Counted from the stretch's first letter, positions 1-9,115 are shown. The stretch is 64,000 nucleotides of DNA from Streptomyces tuirus (GCF_014701095.1 NZ_AP023439.1:6870001-6934000); one strand, 5' to 3'. Notes: generated from the sequence alone by a model not told the origin. Made by a program: numbers and translations.

Positions 1-373
1 CGGCCTCATCTGGGCCGGCATCGCCCGCTACATGGTCGACCGGGGCCATGAATGGCTCGCCGGCTGCTGCTCCGTCCCGCTCGCCGACGGCGGCACCCTC
101 GCGTCCGCCACCTGGGACCGGGTCAGCGACAAGCACCTCTCGCCGCAGGAGTTCCGGGTGCGGCCCCTGCTGCCGTGGACGCCGGGCCCCGCGCCCGCCG
201 ACCGTCTCGAACTGCCCGCCCTGCTGCGCGGCTACCTGCGCCTCGGTGCCTGGGTGTGCGGCGCACCGGCCCACGACCCGGACTTCGGCGTCGCCGACCT
301 GTACGTGCTGCTGCCGATGAGCCGCGTCAACGCGCGCTACCTGCGCCACTTCCTCTCCCTCGTCCCGGCCTGA
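1..373 (+). CDS. olsB: Ornithine-acyl-ACP N-acyltransferase (OlsB/GNAT type), 3' part
   Basis: The reading frame is open from the left edge and encodes the last 123 residues. The protein should transfer a 3-hydroxyacyl chain from ACP to the alpha-amino group of ornithine, making lyso-ornithine lipid at the inner membrane face. The visible part carries the OlsB/hemolysin-like GNAT features GIARYMVDRG and WLAGCCSVPL, then the long C-terminal region ending in YLRHFLSLV. The stop codon shares its last base with the ATG of the next gene, an acyltransferase, so the two are translationally coupled; this OlsB-OlsA order is what supports the call. The true start lies outside the window. Confidence 0.8.
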   Translation, partial: GLIWAGIARYMVDRGHEWLAGCCSVPLADGGTLASATWDRVSDKHLSPQEFRVRPLLPWTPGPAPADRLELPALLRGYLRLGAWVCGAPAHDPDFGVADLYVLLPMSRVNARYLRHFLSLVPA

Positions 374-1188
374 TGAGCGTCTGGCTGCCCACCGCGCCCT
401 GCACGCCCCGCGCCTGTGTCGAGGCGTCGGCGACCGTGCGGGCGCGGGCCGTGCCGCGCGCCGTGCTGCGGCTCGGCGCGGTCCTGCTGCTCCTGCTCGC
501 GGGGATCGCGCTGACGCCCTTCGCCGCCCGGATCCCGCTCTCCCTGATCCGGCGCTGGTGCCGGTGGATCGTGCGGGCCGCCGGTGTCCGCGTCCGTATC
601 ACCGGTGCCGCCGCTCCCACCGGTGGACTGCTGCTGGTCGCCAACCACATCTCCTGGCTGGACATCCCGCTGCTCGCCGCCGTCCGCCCCGCCCGGATGC
701 TGGCCAAGACGGAGGTACGGCACTGGCCGGTCGCCGGTGCGCTGGCCGCCCGCGGCGGCACCCTGTTCATCGACCGGGACCGGCTGCGGGCCCTCCCGGA
801 CACGGTCGCCCGGATCGCCGGTGCGCTGCGCGAGGGCGCCGCGGTCGCGGCCTTCCCCGAGGGCAGCACCTGGTGCGGCCGGGCGCAGGGCACCTTCCGC
901 GGGGCCGTCTTCCAGGCCGCGCTGGACGCCGGGGTGCCGGTCCAGCCGGTGCGCCTCGGTTACCGGCTCAGCGGAGGCACGCCCTCCACGGTCCCCGCGT
1001 ACGTCGGCGACGACACACTGCTCGCCTCCCTGTGGCGGGTGGCGACGACCCGCGGTCTGATCGCGGAGGTCGAGGTCCGCGACCCCATCGCACCGGGCGG
1101 CGGCCCCGACCGCCGCGCCCTCGCCCGCGCGGCACAGCAGCAGGAGACGGCCGCGCCCGCCTGGACGCACACGGTGCTCGTCGCGTAG
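373..1188 (+). CDS. olsA: 1-acyl-sn-glycerol-3-phosphate-type acyltransferase (OlsA/PlsC)
   Basis: 271 aa. It should add the second acyl chain to lyso-ornithine lipid (or to lysophosphatidate). A hydrophobic segment at about residues 31-50 anchors it in the membrane. The PlsC catalytic motif is NHISWLD with H92 and D97, followed by a substrate motif FIDRDR and by FPEGST at about residue 160. The ATG overlaps the stop of the upstream olsB by one base, and no other start is as well placed. Taken alone it could be a general PlsC; the coupling with olsB makes the ornithine-lipid role more likely. The gene ends a two-gene operon that faces a zone of gene remnants. Confidence 0.82.
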   Translation: MSVWLPTAPCTPRACVEASATVRARAVPRAVLRLGAVLLLLLAGIALTPFAARIPLSLIRRWCRWIVRAAGVRVRITGAAAPTGGLLLVANHISWLDIPLLAAVRPARMLAKTEVRHWPVAGALAARGGTLFIDRDRLRALPDTVARIAGALREGAAVAAFPEGSTWCGRAQGTFRGAVFQAALDAGVPVQPVRLGYRLSGGTPSTVPAYVGDDTLLASLWRVATTRGLIAEVEVRDPIAPGGGPDRRALARAAQQQETAAPAWTHTVLVA

Positions 1189-1207
1189 GGACCTCAGCGG
1201 GAGCCGG

Positions 1208-1462
1208 TCAGGGTGCGCGCCGGATATACGGCGCCGTCCGGCTCTCCGCCGAACGCGCGACGTCCGCCGGTGGCCCCGCCGCCACGATGCGCCCGCCCGC
1301 GTCGCCGCCGCCCGGGCCGAGGCCGATCACCCAGCCCGCGCGGGCGACGACCGACATGCCGTGCTCGACGACGACCACGGTGTGCCCGGCGTCGACGAGG
1401 CCGTGCAACTGGCGCAACAGGACGTCCACACCGGCCGGATGGAGACCGGTCGTGGGGCGACT
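1208..1462 (-). pseudogene. Remnant of the UvrA excinuclease C-terminus
   Basis: Read on the minus strand, the frame immediately after a TAG gives SRPTTGLHPAGVDVLLRQL, then TVVVVEHGM and DLGPGGGDAGG-like text (here IGLGPGGGDAGGRIVAAGP). These are the Walker B/D-loop, H-loop and tail of the second ATPase domain of UvrA. Everything N-terminal of the D-loop is missing, and the usual EHDM reads EHGM. There is no credible start, so I read this as a dead 3' fragment of a uvrA-like gene of about 85 codons. It sits in the same frame directly after the stop of the LLM remnant next to it. Confidence 0.7.
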
Positions 1463-1770
1463 CTAACCGGAGGTGATCGCGGCCAGTCGGCGGTAGGAGT
1501 CCAGCAGGGCCTCGCGGTCGTAGGTGCTGGTCGTGACGAGGACCTCCTGCGCGCCCGTCTCCTTCAGCAGCGTCTCCAGCTCCTGCGCGACCTGCTCCTC
1601 GGTGCCGGCGATGTGGCCGGTCAGACCGGACTCGAAGAAGCCGCGCTCCTTGCCGGTCATCGTGAGTGCCTCCACGCGCTCGGCGGGCGGCAGCGGCGGG
1701 AAGGTGCCGTGGGTGCGGGAGTGCGCCATGGACCAGGCCTCGGGGATGAGGGCGAAGGGGCGCGCGCTGC
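1463..1770 (-). pseudogene. Remnant of an LLM-class flavin-dependent monooxygenase C-terminus
   Basis: The minus-strand frame reads PFALIPEAWSMAHSRTHG, then KERGFFESGLTGHIAGT and EVLVTTSTYDREALLDSYR, which is the C-terminal end of a luciferase-like (LLM) oxidoreductase of the alkanal-monooxygenase type. Members of the family are about 320-360 aa; only about the last 95 residues are recognisable, without the flavin-binding barrel. An open frame continues to about 1819, but its first residues look unrelated. It may be expressed as a short peptide, but I infer a truncated gene. It lies tail-to-tail with olsA. Confidence 0.65.
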
Positions 1771-1847
1771 ACGGCGAGGTGCTTCCCGTGCAGCGCGCGG
1801 TACTGGCGAGGATGCTCACCGGCGACTGAGCGTCCGCCGGTGGCCGC

Positions 1848-2576
1848 TCAGATGGCCGACGCCTCCCGCCACAGCGTGGCGAGTGCCTGGTCGCCCGTGG
1901 CGCTCGGCAGGGGCGCCCGGTTCCACAGCGCCAGGTACAACTGCCCGGCCGGGGCTGACAGTTCGCACTCCGCCTCCCCGGACTCGTCCCGTGTGGTCAC
2001 GGGCGGCTCCTGCGACAGGCGCAGCGTCCACACCGCGCCGGTGTCCTCGGTGCGGATCCGCAGGACACGCGGCTCGGAGGTGCGTACACGGCTCCTGGAA
2101 CGGGCGTGGAAGCCGCGCAGCAGTTCGTCGATGCCGTCGGTCGCGAACTCGGGGGTGACGTCCGTCGGGGCCCCGCCGCGGGCGGACTCCGCGTCGACCC
2201 GGTGCACGGCCGTCTCGTGCGCCTGCCGCCGGGCCCAGAAGGCCAGCGGGGACGGCGCGGGCAGGAAGGCGAAGCACTCCACGTCGTGCGAGGCGCCGGC
2301 CAGTGTGCCGAGGAGCCGGCGGTGGCTGTCGCGGTACCAGGCGATGAGCTCCGCGCCGTCGAGGCCGGCGGGTTCGGCCGGCGGACGGCGTTCGGTGAGC
2401 TGCTCGGCGACGTAGGCGGCGGCCCAGCGGTGCACGGCGCCCGTGTGCCGCAGCAGATCGCGCACCTGCCACCCGGGGCAGGTCGGCACCTTCGCCTCCG
2501 TGCCGGCCTCCTCGGCGGCCGCTGCCAGCAGCCGGCCCTCCGTCTCCAGTGCGTCAAGGAACTCGGCGGTCTCCAT
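1848..2576 (-). CDS. Maleylpyruvate isomerase family (MDMPI) mycothiol-dependent protein
   Basis: 242 aa. The N-terminal half matches the MDMPI_N/DinB-like four-helix fold: after an LDALETEGRLL helix comes VPTCPGWQVRDLLRHTGAVHRWA, whose histidines usually bind a divalent metal. The C-terminal half (from about residue 150) has the MDMPI_C sheet pattern with VWTLRLSQEPP. Family members use mycothiol, the actinobacterial thiol, for isomerisation or thiol-transfer; the actual substrate cannot be read from sequence. The ATG at 2576 fits the family N-terminus. It is a single gene, with the SDR gene upstream on the same strand after about 60 bases. Confidence 0.8.
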   Translation of the reverse strand: METAEFLDALETEGRLLAAAAEEAGTEAKVPTCPGWQVRDLLRHTGAVHRWAAAYVAEQLTERRPPAEPAGLDGAELIAWYRDSHRRLLGTLAGASHDVECFAFLPAPSPLAFWARRQAHETAVHRVDAESARGGAPTDVTPEFATDGIDELLRGFHARSRSRVRTSEPRVLRIRTEDTGAVWTLRLSQEPPVTTRDESGEAECELSAPAGQLYLALWNRAPLPSATGDQALATLWREASAI

Positions 2577-2639
2577 GGCGCCGAGTCTGCCGCATGAAGC
2601 GCTCTCGAAGCCCGGGGATTTCCGGCGGCCGCCCGGGGG

Positions 2640-3518
2640 CTACGGCAGCGGCGTCCCGCCCGTCGCGTTGAGGATCTCGGCGGTGATGTACGACGCCTCC
2701 TGTGAGGCCAGGAAGACGTACGCCGGAGCCATCTCGGCGGGCTGGGCGGGCCGTCCGATGGGAGCCTGCTTGCCGAACGTCCGCGTGTCCGGCAGGGTCG
2801 CCGGGATCAGCGGCGTCCACACCGGGCCCGGCGCCACCGCGTTGACGCGGATGCCCCTCTCGATCAGCATCTGCGCCAGCCCCTGGGTGAAGGTGACGAT
2901 CGCACCCTTCGTCGTCGCGTAGTCCAGCAGATGGGGACTGGGCTTGTACGCCTGCACCGACGTGGTGTTGATGATGCTGCCGCCCTCCGGGATGTGCGGC
3001 AGGGCCAGCTTGCACAGCCAGAACATCCCGTACAGGTTCGTGCGCATCACCCGGTCGAACTGCTCGGTGGTGATCGCCTCGATGCCGTCGGGCTGCGACA
3101 TCTGGTACGCCGCGTTGTTCACGAGGATGTCGATCCGGCCGAACTCCGCCGCGGCGCGGTCGATCAGCGCCCGGCAGTTCTCCTCCTCCCGTACGTCGCA
3201 CGAGACGGGCACGGCACGCCGGCCGGCCTCCTCGACGAGCCGGGCCGTCTCGGCGGCGTCGTCCTTCTCGTCATCCAGATGGGTGAACAGCACGTCGGCT
3301 CCCTCGCGGGCATACGCCAGGGCGACCGCGCGGCCGATCCCGGAGTCCCCGCCGGTGATCAGGGCCTTGCGGTTGGCCAGCCGGCCACTGCCCCGGTAGG
3401 ACTCCTCGCCGTGGTCCGGGGGCGGGTCCATCGGGCCCGTCCAGCCCGGGTGCGGCTGGTCCTGGGAGGGAAACTCCGGGGTCGGGTGCTGCTCTCGGGG
3501 ATGCTGCTGTTCGGTCAC
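2640..3518 (-). CDS. SDR family oxidoreductase (YghA-like)
   Basis: 292 aa NAD(P)-dependent short-chain dehydrogenase. The GTG at 3518 is preceded by GAGGAGG at good spacing, so I prefer it to an upstream start at 3575. A polar, Pro-rich N-terminal extension of about 45 residues is typical of the YghA group. Then come the Rossmann motif TGGDSGIG, the NNAA motif, the catalytic Ser region NTTSVQAY and YATTK (Tyr and Lys). The substrate is unknown; relatives act on aldehydes or sugars, often with stress genes. The MFS gene lies upstream on the same strand about 100 bases away, probably a separate unit. Confidence 0.85.
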   Translation of the reverse strand: MTEQQHPREQHPTPEFPSQDQPHPGWTGPMDPPPDHGEESYRGSGRLANRKALITGGDSGIGRAVALAYAREGADVLFTHLDDEKDDAAETARLVEEAGRRAVPVSCDVREEENCRALIDRAAAEFGRIDILVNNAAYQMSQPDGIEAITTEQFDRVMRTNLYGMFWLCKLALPHIPEGGSIINTTSVQAYKPSPHLLDYATTKGAIVTFTQGLAQMLIERGIRVNAVAPGPVWTPLIPATLPDTRTFGKQAPIGRPAQPAEMAPAYVFLASQEASYITAEILNATGGTPLP

Positions 3519-3620
3519 GGGTCTGCCTCCTCGTCCGCGGCGGTACGTCCCGGTGATCGCACCGGGCGTGGCCACGGGTACCCAGGATCACCGGCATCCC
3601 CCCTGGTGGCGCCCCTTCTC

Positions 3621-4838
3621 TCAGTCCCCGGCCGTTCGCCGCGCGGACGCTCCGACCAGGGCTCCGACGGCCGCCGCCACCGCCGCCAGGACCGCCACGC
3701 TGGTCAGTGCCGCCGGCAGGGAGAACCAGTCCGCCATGAAGCCGATCGCGGGCGGGCCGAGGAGCATGCCCCCGTAACCCAGCGTGGAGGCCGTCGCCAC
3801 GCCGTCGGGGCCGGCGAGGGCCCCCGCCCGCTCGACGGCCACGGGGAAGAGGTTCGCGAGGCCGATCCCCGTGATCGCGTAGCCCAGCAGGGCCGCCCAG
3901 AGCGAGGGGGCGAGGGCGCCGAGCAGCATGCCGGCCGCCGCGGTGGTGCCGCCGGCGACGACGGTCCGGGTCCGCCCCAGGCGCTCCAGGAGCGTCGTGC
4001 CGGTCAGCCGCCCCACCGTCATGGCGAGCGCGAAGCAGGAGTAGCCCACGGCCGCGGCACCCGCCGAGGCGTGCAGGTCCTGCTCGAGGTGCAGGGCACC
4101 CCAGTCGGCCAGCGCCCCCTCGCCGTACGCGGTGCACCCCGCGATGAGGCCGAAGACGATCACCAGCGCACGGGTGCGGCCGTCCAGGAGGCGCGGGGCC
4201 CCCTCGGCGGGAACGCCCCGCTCCGGGGGCGCCGGCGGCTCGTGCCGCAGGAGGGTGGGGCCCGCCGCCGCGGTGACGAGCAGGCCGACGAGCGTGAGCA
4301 GCAGCAGGTGCCGCGTGGGGGAGAGGACCCCCGCGACCAGCGCGCCCAGCCCCGCTCCGACCATGCCGCCCAGGCTGAAAGCCGCGTGGAAGCTCGGCAT
4401 GACCGGCCGCCGCAGCGCCGCCACGAGTTCCACGGCCGCGCTGTTGAAGGCGACATTGATCCCGCCGTACGCGGCCCCGAAGAGCATCAGGACGAGGCCC
4501 AGCGCGAGCGCCGAGTGGGTCAGCGGGGGCAGGGCGACGGAGAGGGAGAGCAGCACCGCGCAGACGACCGTGACCCGGTGGTTGCCGTAGCGGCGGCACA
4601 GGCGACCGGTGAGGGTCATGGTGATGACGGCCCCGGCGGAGACGCCCAGCAGGGCGAGGCCGAGGGTACTGGCGGAGGCGCCGGTCTGCGCCTTGATGGC
4701 GGGGATGCGCACGACCCATCCGGCGAAGACGAAGCCGTCGAGGGCGAAGAAGACGGTCAGGGCGATGCGGAGTCGGGTCAGGGAGCTGTTGTCACCCGGC
4801 ACGTCGTTGTGCGTTCGGGTTTTGTTTATTTGCGGCAC
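3621..4838 (-). CDS. MFS transporter
   Basis: 405 aa with about 12 hydrophobic segments and the MFS loop 2-3 pattern GRLCRRYGNHR. It resembles the YbjJ/fucose-permease-like branch of the major facilitator superfamily (FALDGFVFAGWVVRIPAIK near the N-terminus). Substrate unknown. The frame opens at a GTG at 4838 in a locally AT-richer stretch with a poor Shine-Dalgarno sequence; an internal GTG at 4802 is the alternative. It is transcribed away from the GCS2-type ligase, so the 104 bases between them must hold both promoters. Confidence 0.8.
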   Translation of the reverse strand: MPQINKTRTHNDVPGDNSSLTRLRIALTVFFALDGFVFAGWVVRIPAIKAQTGASASTLGLALLGVSAGAVITMTLTGRLCRRYGNHRVTVVCAVLLSLSVALPPLTHSALALGLVLMLFGAAYGGINVAFNSAAVELVAALRRPVMPSFHAAFSLGGMVGAGLGALVAGVLSPTRHLLLLTLVGLLVTAAAGPTLLRHEPPAPPERGVPAEGAPRLLDGRTRALVIVFGLIAGCTAYGEGALADWGALHLEQDLHASAGAAAVGYSCFALAMTVGRLTGTTLLERLGRTRTVVAGGTTAAAGMLLGALAPSLWAALLGYAITGIGLANLFPVAVERAGALAGPDGVATASTLGYGGMLLGPPAIGFMADWFSLPAALTSVAVLAAVAAAVGALVGASARRTAGD

Positions 4839-4942
4839 AAACTCAGGCTAGGTGGGTGCGGGGGCGAGGACAAGGTGCGACTCTGGGACGAGACCCATCG
4901 CTGAGGAGCGGACACAGCCGCCGCAGGAGCGCAGGAGGGCAC

Positions 4943-6421
4943 ATGGGACGTGACGTGCCGGCCCTGGTGTTCACCCGGGAGGACCGCCGTCGGTACCGGG
5001 AGAAGATGCACACCGACCTCGAGGTGCTCGCCCGGATGCTCCACGAGTCCGGCTTCGAGAGCGAGCGTCCCCAGGTAGGCCTCGAGATCGAGCTCAACCT
5101 GGTGGACGACGCCGGGCTGCCCGTGATGCGCAACACCGACGTGCTCCAGGCGATCGCCGACCCCGCCTGGTCCAGCGAGCTCGGCCGCTTCAACCTGGAG
5201 ATCAACATCCCGCCGCGGCAGCTCACGGCAGGCGGCCCCGGCGCCTGGGAGCAGGCGATCCGCGACGCCCTCAACCACGCCGAGGACCGCGCGGCCGCGG
5301 TGGGCGCGCACCTGATCATGGTCGGCATCCTGCCGACCCTGGGCGAGTCCGACGTCAGCGGGTCCGCCCTCTCCGGCGACCCGCGCTACCGGCTGCTCAA
5401 CGAGCAGATCTTCGCCGCCCGGGGCGAGGACCTGCGGATCAAGGTCGACGGTGTGGAACGTCTGTCGACGTACGCCGACACCATCACGCCCGAGGCCGCC
5501 TGCACCAGCACCCAGTTCCATCTCCAGGTCGATCCGAGGGCGTTCCCGCACTACTGGAACGCCGCCCAGGCCATCGCGGGCGTGCAGATCGCCCTCGCGG
5601 CGAACTCGCCCTTCCTGTTCGGCAAGGAGCTGTGGCGCGAGACCCGCATCCCCCTCTTCGAACAGGCCACCGACACCCGGCCCGAGGAGATCAAGGCCCA
5701 GGGCGTACGGCCCCGGGTGTGGTTCGGGGAGCGCTGGATCACCAGCGTCTTCGACCTCTTCGAGGAGAACGTGCGCTACTTCCCGGCCCTGCTGCCGCTG
5801 TGCGAGGACGAGGATCCGCAGAAGGAGCTGGACAGCGGCGGCGTTCCCCAGCTCGGCGAGCTGACCCTGCACAACGGCACGATCTACCGCTGGAACCGCC
5901 CCATCTACGCGGTCACCGACAGCGGCCCGCATCTGCGCATCGAGAACCGCGTGCTGCCCGCCGGCCCCACCGTGGCCGACATCATCGCCAACGGCGCCTT
6001 CTACTACGGGCTGACCCGCGCCCTGGTTGACGAGGACCGGCCGGTGTGGACGCGGATGTCCTTCTCGGTCGCCGAGGAGAACCTGCACACCGCGGCCCGC
6101 GACGGCATCGACGCCCGTCTGTACTGGCCCGGCGTGGGCGAAGTGCCGGTCACGGAACTGGTGTTGCGGCGGCTGCTGCCCCTGGCCCACCGGGGCCTGG
6201 AGCTGACCGGCATGGACGCCGCGTGGCGCGAACCGCTGCTGGGCATCATCGAGCAGCGCTGCGTCACCGCCCGCAACGGCGCCCTGTGGCAGGCGGAGAT
6301 GGTGCACCACCTGGAGAAGGCCGGCATCTCCGACCGCTTCGAGGCACTGCGGCAGATGACCAGGACGTACATGGACTACATGCATATGAACGCGCCCGCG
6401 CACACCTGGCCCGTGGACTGA
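4943..6421 (+). CDS. Glutamate-cysteine ligase family protein (GCS2)
   Basis: 492 aa with the GCS2/carboxylate-amine ligase fold: VGLEIELNLVDDAG (metal and ATP-binding acidic residues) at about residue 44, FNLEINIPPRQL, CTSTQFHLQVDP, and HLRIENRVLPAGPTVADIIAN. It should form a gamma-glutamyl amide using ATP. Since this lineage makes mycothiol rather than glutathione, the natural product may be a gamma-glutamyl amine or part of ergothioneine synthesis, but no other egt gene is adjacent. The ATG at 4943 has an AGGAGG at 4933-4938. The gene stands alone and converges with the oxidoreductase after 2 bases. Confidence 0.82.
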   Translation: MGRDVPALVFTREDRRRYREKMHTDLEVLARMLHESGFESERPQVGLEIELNLVDDAGLPVMRNTDVLQAIADPAWSSELGRFNLEINIPPRQLTAGGPGAWEQAIRDALNHAEDRAAAVGAHLIMVGILPTLGESDVSGSALSGDPRYRLLNEQIFAARGEDLRIKVDGVERLSTYADTITPEAACTSTQFHLQVDPRAFPHYWNAAQAIAGVQIALAANSPFLFGKELWRETRIPLFEQATDTRPEEIKAQGVRPRVWFGERWITSVFDLFEENVRYFPALLPLCEDEDPQKELDSGGVPQLGELTLHNGTIYRWNRPIYAVTDSGPHLRIENRVLPAGPTVADIIANGAFYYGLTRALVDEDRPVWTRMSFSVAEENLHTAARDGIDARLYWPGVGEVPVTELVLRRLLPLAHRGLELTGMDAAWREPLLGIIEQRCVTARNGALWQAEMVHHLEKAGISDRFEALRQMTRTYMDYMHMNAPAHTWPVD

Positions 6422-6423
6422 CC

Positions 6424-7533
6424 TCAGTCGGGCAGGCCGTGCCACTGCGCGGCAGCCGTCAGGGGGACGAGCGGGGGCAGCTCGGCCGAGGTCGTCAGCT
6501 CGACCCGGCGCCCCTCGGCCGCCGAACGCAGCAGGGCGGTCATCGCCTCCAGCACGTGCAGGGCCAGTTCACCGCTCGCGCGCGGTGGCCGCCGCTCGTC
6601 GGCGGTCAGGAAGTCGAGCAGGCCGACGCCGCGTGCGCCGTCCGCGTAACCCGCCGACGTGGCCAGGGCGCGCCAGCGGGTGTCGCCGAGCGCGTGCAGG
6701 CGTACCTGCCCGTCGAAGCGGTTGGGGTCGGGCACGGACAGGGTGCCGCCGGCGCCGTGCACCTCGATGGGCGTGGCCGTGGTGGCCACGCCGTCGAAGC
6801 TCGTCGTGAGCGTCGTCAGCGTCCCGTTCACATGCTCCAGCACTCCGGAGACATGGCTGTCCACCTCCACCGGTATGCGCTCGCCGGCGCGCGGGCCGGA
6901 TCCGATCACGCGCTCGGCGCGCAGCCGCCCGGCCGCCCCGGTCACGGCACGCACCGGCCCCAGCAGATGGACCAGGGACGAGAGGTAGTACGGCCCCATG
7001 TCCAGCAGCGGGCCGCCGCCGGCCGTGTAGTAGAAGTCGGGGTGGGGATGCCAGCGTTCGTGGCCCGGGGTGACCATCACGGCCGAGGCGAACTGGGGTC
7101 GTCCGATACTCCCGGCCTCCACGGCCGCCCGCGCGGTCTGAACTCCCGTGCCCAGCACGGTGTCCGGGGCGCAGCCGACACCGGTGCCCGCCTTCGCGGC
7201 GGCCTCCAGCACGGCCCGGGCGTCCTCCAGGCCCGCGGCCAGGGGCTTCTCGCCGTACACGTGCTTGCCGTGCCGGATCGCCCCGAGGGCTATCTCCGCG
7301 TGGGCGGCCGGAGTGGTCAGGTTCAGGACCGTGTCCACCTCCGGGCTGCTCAGCAGCTCCTCGACCCTCAGGGCCCGGGCGCCGGGCAGTCCGGCGGCGG
7401 CCGCGGCCGACCGGGAGGCGTCGAGGTCGGCGACCGCGGTGACGCGTACGCCGGGGTGGCCGACGAGCGTGTCCAGGTACGCGCGGGAGATGACGCCGAG
7501 CCCTACGACCCCGACGCGGTGCGCGTCACCCAC
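6424..7533 (-). CDS. Gfo/Idh/MocA family oxidoreductase
   Basis: 369 aa. The N-terminal NAD(P) Rossmann motif is VGVVGLGVIS, followed by the family EKP motif in YGEKPLAAG and the C-terminal alpha/beta domain. Such proteins oxidise or reduce sugar carbons. The GTG at 7533 sits inside the end of the upstream thuA-like gene, giving a 31-base overlap and strong coupling. ThuA and Gfo/Idh proteins are frequent partners in disaccharide or ketosugar metabolism, which is the best hint to its role. Stop codon nearly abuts that of the convergent GCS2-type gene. Substrate unknown. Confidence 0.83.
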   Translation of the reverse strand: MGDAHRVGVVGLGVISRAYLDTLVGHPGVRVTAVADLDASRSAAAAAGLPGARALRVEELLSSPEVDTVLNLTTPAAHAEIALGAIRHGKHVYGEKPLAAGLEDARAVLEAAAKAGTGVGCAPDTVLGTGVQTARAAVEAGSIGRPQFASAVMVTPGHERWHPHPDFYYTAGGGPLLDMGPYYLSSLVHLLGPVRAVTGAAGRLRAERVIGSGPRAGERIPVEVDSHVSGVLEHVNGTLTTLTTSFDGVATTATPIEVHGAGGTLSVPDPNRFDGQVRLHALGDTRWRALATSAGYADGARGVGLLDFLTADERRPPRASGELALHVLEAMTALLRSAAEGRRVELTTSAELPPLVPLTAAAQWHGLPD

Positions 7534-8213
7534 AGCATGCCCCTCTCGATGATCGTGCGGACCTGGGGGTTCTCCAGCACGTCGACGCTGTGCCCCGGCG
7601 TCGTCACCACGATCTGCCCGGCGCCCCACCGGCGGGTCCAGACCGCCGGTGAGGTGACCGGCCGGTGCCAGGGCTGCCACGGCCGGACGGGATGCGTGGT
7701 GGTGGCCAGGACGTCGATCAGGTCGTCGTGGAGCACCCAGTACTGCTCGGTGTCCAGTGCGAAGTCCTCGATGCCGGCCGTGATCGGGTGCGCGCGGCCG
7801 GCATCGGTGATGTGGAGGGTGTGGGGCAGGAAGTTGTCGTCCGCCGCACCCCGGCGCTCACACGGTTCCTTGCCGGGGTGTGTGGCGAACTGGCCGCCGA
7901 CCAGGTGGAGATAGTCCGAGGAGGCACGGAACGAGTCGGCGATGCCGCCGTGCCAGCCGGTGAAGCCGGTACCGGCCACGACCGCGGAGCTCAGCCCCGC
8001 CACCTGGTCGCGTGTGATCTCCGACATCGTCACGCACTGCACGACCAGGTCCGTGCCGGCCATCTCGGCGGCATCCGCGTAGATCTCGGTCGACTCCTCG
8101 ATCCGGACGGCGTATCCGTTGCTCCGGAGGAAGGGCAGGAACAGTTCCGTGGCCTCGACCGGCTGATGCCCTTCCCAGCCGCCTCGCACCACCAGGGCTC
8201 TCTTCTGCGTCAT
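7503..8213 (-). CDS. ThuA domain-containing protein
   Basis: 236 aa single-domain ThuA-like protein. ThuA proteins have a class I glutamine amidotransferase-like fold and are linked to trehalose and related sugar utilisation, although the reaction is poorly defined. Visible landmarks are RALVVRGGWEGHQP at the N-terminus, GFTGWHGGIADSF (the usual nucleophile-turn region), and the WHRPVTSPAVWTRRWGAGQIVVTTPGHS C-terminal part that is typical of the family (here given from residue about 175). ATG at 8213. It is the first gene of the pair with the Gfo/Idh/MocA oxidoreductase, which it overlaps by 31 bases. Confidence 0.82.
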   Translation of the reverse strand: MTQKRALVVRGGWEGHQPVEATELFLPFLRSNGYAVRIEESTEIYADAAEMAGTDLVVQCVTMSEITRDQVAGLSSAVVAGTGFTGWHGGIADSFRASSDYLHLVGGQFATHPGKEPCERRGAADDNFLPHTLHITDAGRAHPITAGIEDFALDTEQYWVLHDDLIDVLATTTHPVRPWQPWHRPVTSPAVWTRRWGAGQIVVTTPGHSVDVLENPQVRTIIERGMLWVTRTASGS

Positions 8214-8263
8214 CGTGATCTCACTATGCGCCGGTCGCCGCGATGGGAGAAGAGGGCCGGACC

Positions 8264-9115
8264 TCACGAAAGTTTCGCGGCGGCGGCCCGCGCCGAGATC
8301 ATCCAACAGGCCGCCGTGTAGCGGACTTCCGTGCCGTGCACGAACGGGTCGAAGGCGGGCCGGACCACCTCGACGATCTCTGCCCGGGTGCGCTCGTCGG
8401 CGTCGGGCAGCACCGTGCCGAGCGGGCCGAGCCGGGTGAAGTAGGTGACGAGGTCCTTCTCGGGCAGGGTGCAGAGCACATCCACCGGCTCGATGTCGAC
8501 CCCGGCCCAGCCGCTCTCCGCCAGGATGCCGTGCACCCGATGCGGGTCCGCCAAGGCGAACTGGCCCGGCTGGTCCGGCCGGCGGGCGGGAAGCTCCGGC
8601 AGGAAGGGGGCCGCGGCGCGTTCCGCCGTCGTCATGAACGGGTTCTCCTCGGCGCCCCGCCACACGACGCACCGCAGCGCGGCCCCGTCCTTCACCGTGC
8701 TCCGCAGATTGGTGAACGCCCGTACGGGGTCGCTGAAGAACATGACGCCGAAGCGCGAGACGACGGCGTCGAAGGCGGCGGGTTCGAACGCGTACTCCTG
8801 CGCGTCGGCCAGGATGAAGGACGCCGGTACGCCCTCCTGCTCGGCACGCGCCCGGGCCTCCTCGATCATCGGGCCGGAGATGTCGACACCCACGCAGTGC
8901 CCGAGCCTGCGTGCGACGGCCCGGGTGATGCTGCCCGTGCCACAGCCGACGTCCAGCACACCGGCCGCGTGTTCGGCGGACACGGCGTCCACGAGCAGCT
9001 CCTCGATCGGCCCGAACATCTCGTTCAGCATGCCCTGGAGATCCACCCAGGCGTGGCCGGCGGGCCCGTTCCAGCGGGCGGCCTGTTCGTCGTAGGACCT
9101 GCGTGAGGCATCCAT
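8264..9115 (-). CDS. Class I SAM-dependent methyltransferase
   Basis: 283 aa. Motif I is VLDVGCGTG at about residue 52, followed by an acidic ribose-binding position (VGVDIS), and motif IV around FDAVVSRFGVMFFSDP. It matches the UbiE/Coq5-like small-molecule methyltransferases; the acceptor is unknown. It is divergently transcribed from a MerR regulator, with a near-perfect dyad between them placed within the likely methyltransferase promoter, so MerR control is the natural inference. ATG at 9115. Confidence 0.82.
   Translation of the reverse strand: MDASRRSYDEQAARWNGPAGHAWVDLQGMLNEMFGPIEELLVDAVSAEHAAGVLDVGCGTGSITRAVARRLGHCVGVDISGPMIEEARARAEQEGVPASFILADAQEYAFEPAAFDAVVSRFGVMFFSDPVRAFTNLRSTVKDGAALRCVVWRGAEENPFMTTAERAAAPFLPELPARRPDQPGQFALADPHRVHGILAESGWAGVDIEPVDVLCTLPEKDLVTYFTRLGPLGTVLPDADERTRAEIVEVVRPAFDPFVHGTEVRYTAACWMISARAAAAKLS

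Noticed and set aside
4826..6445. Minus-strand open frame of about 540 codons opposite the GCS2-type ligase
   Set aside because: An antisense shadow of a well-supported gene with clear catalytic motifs.
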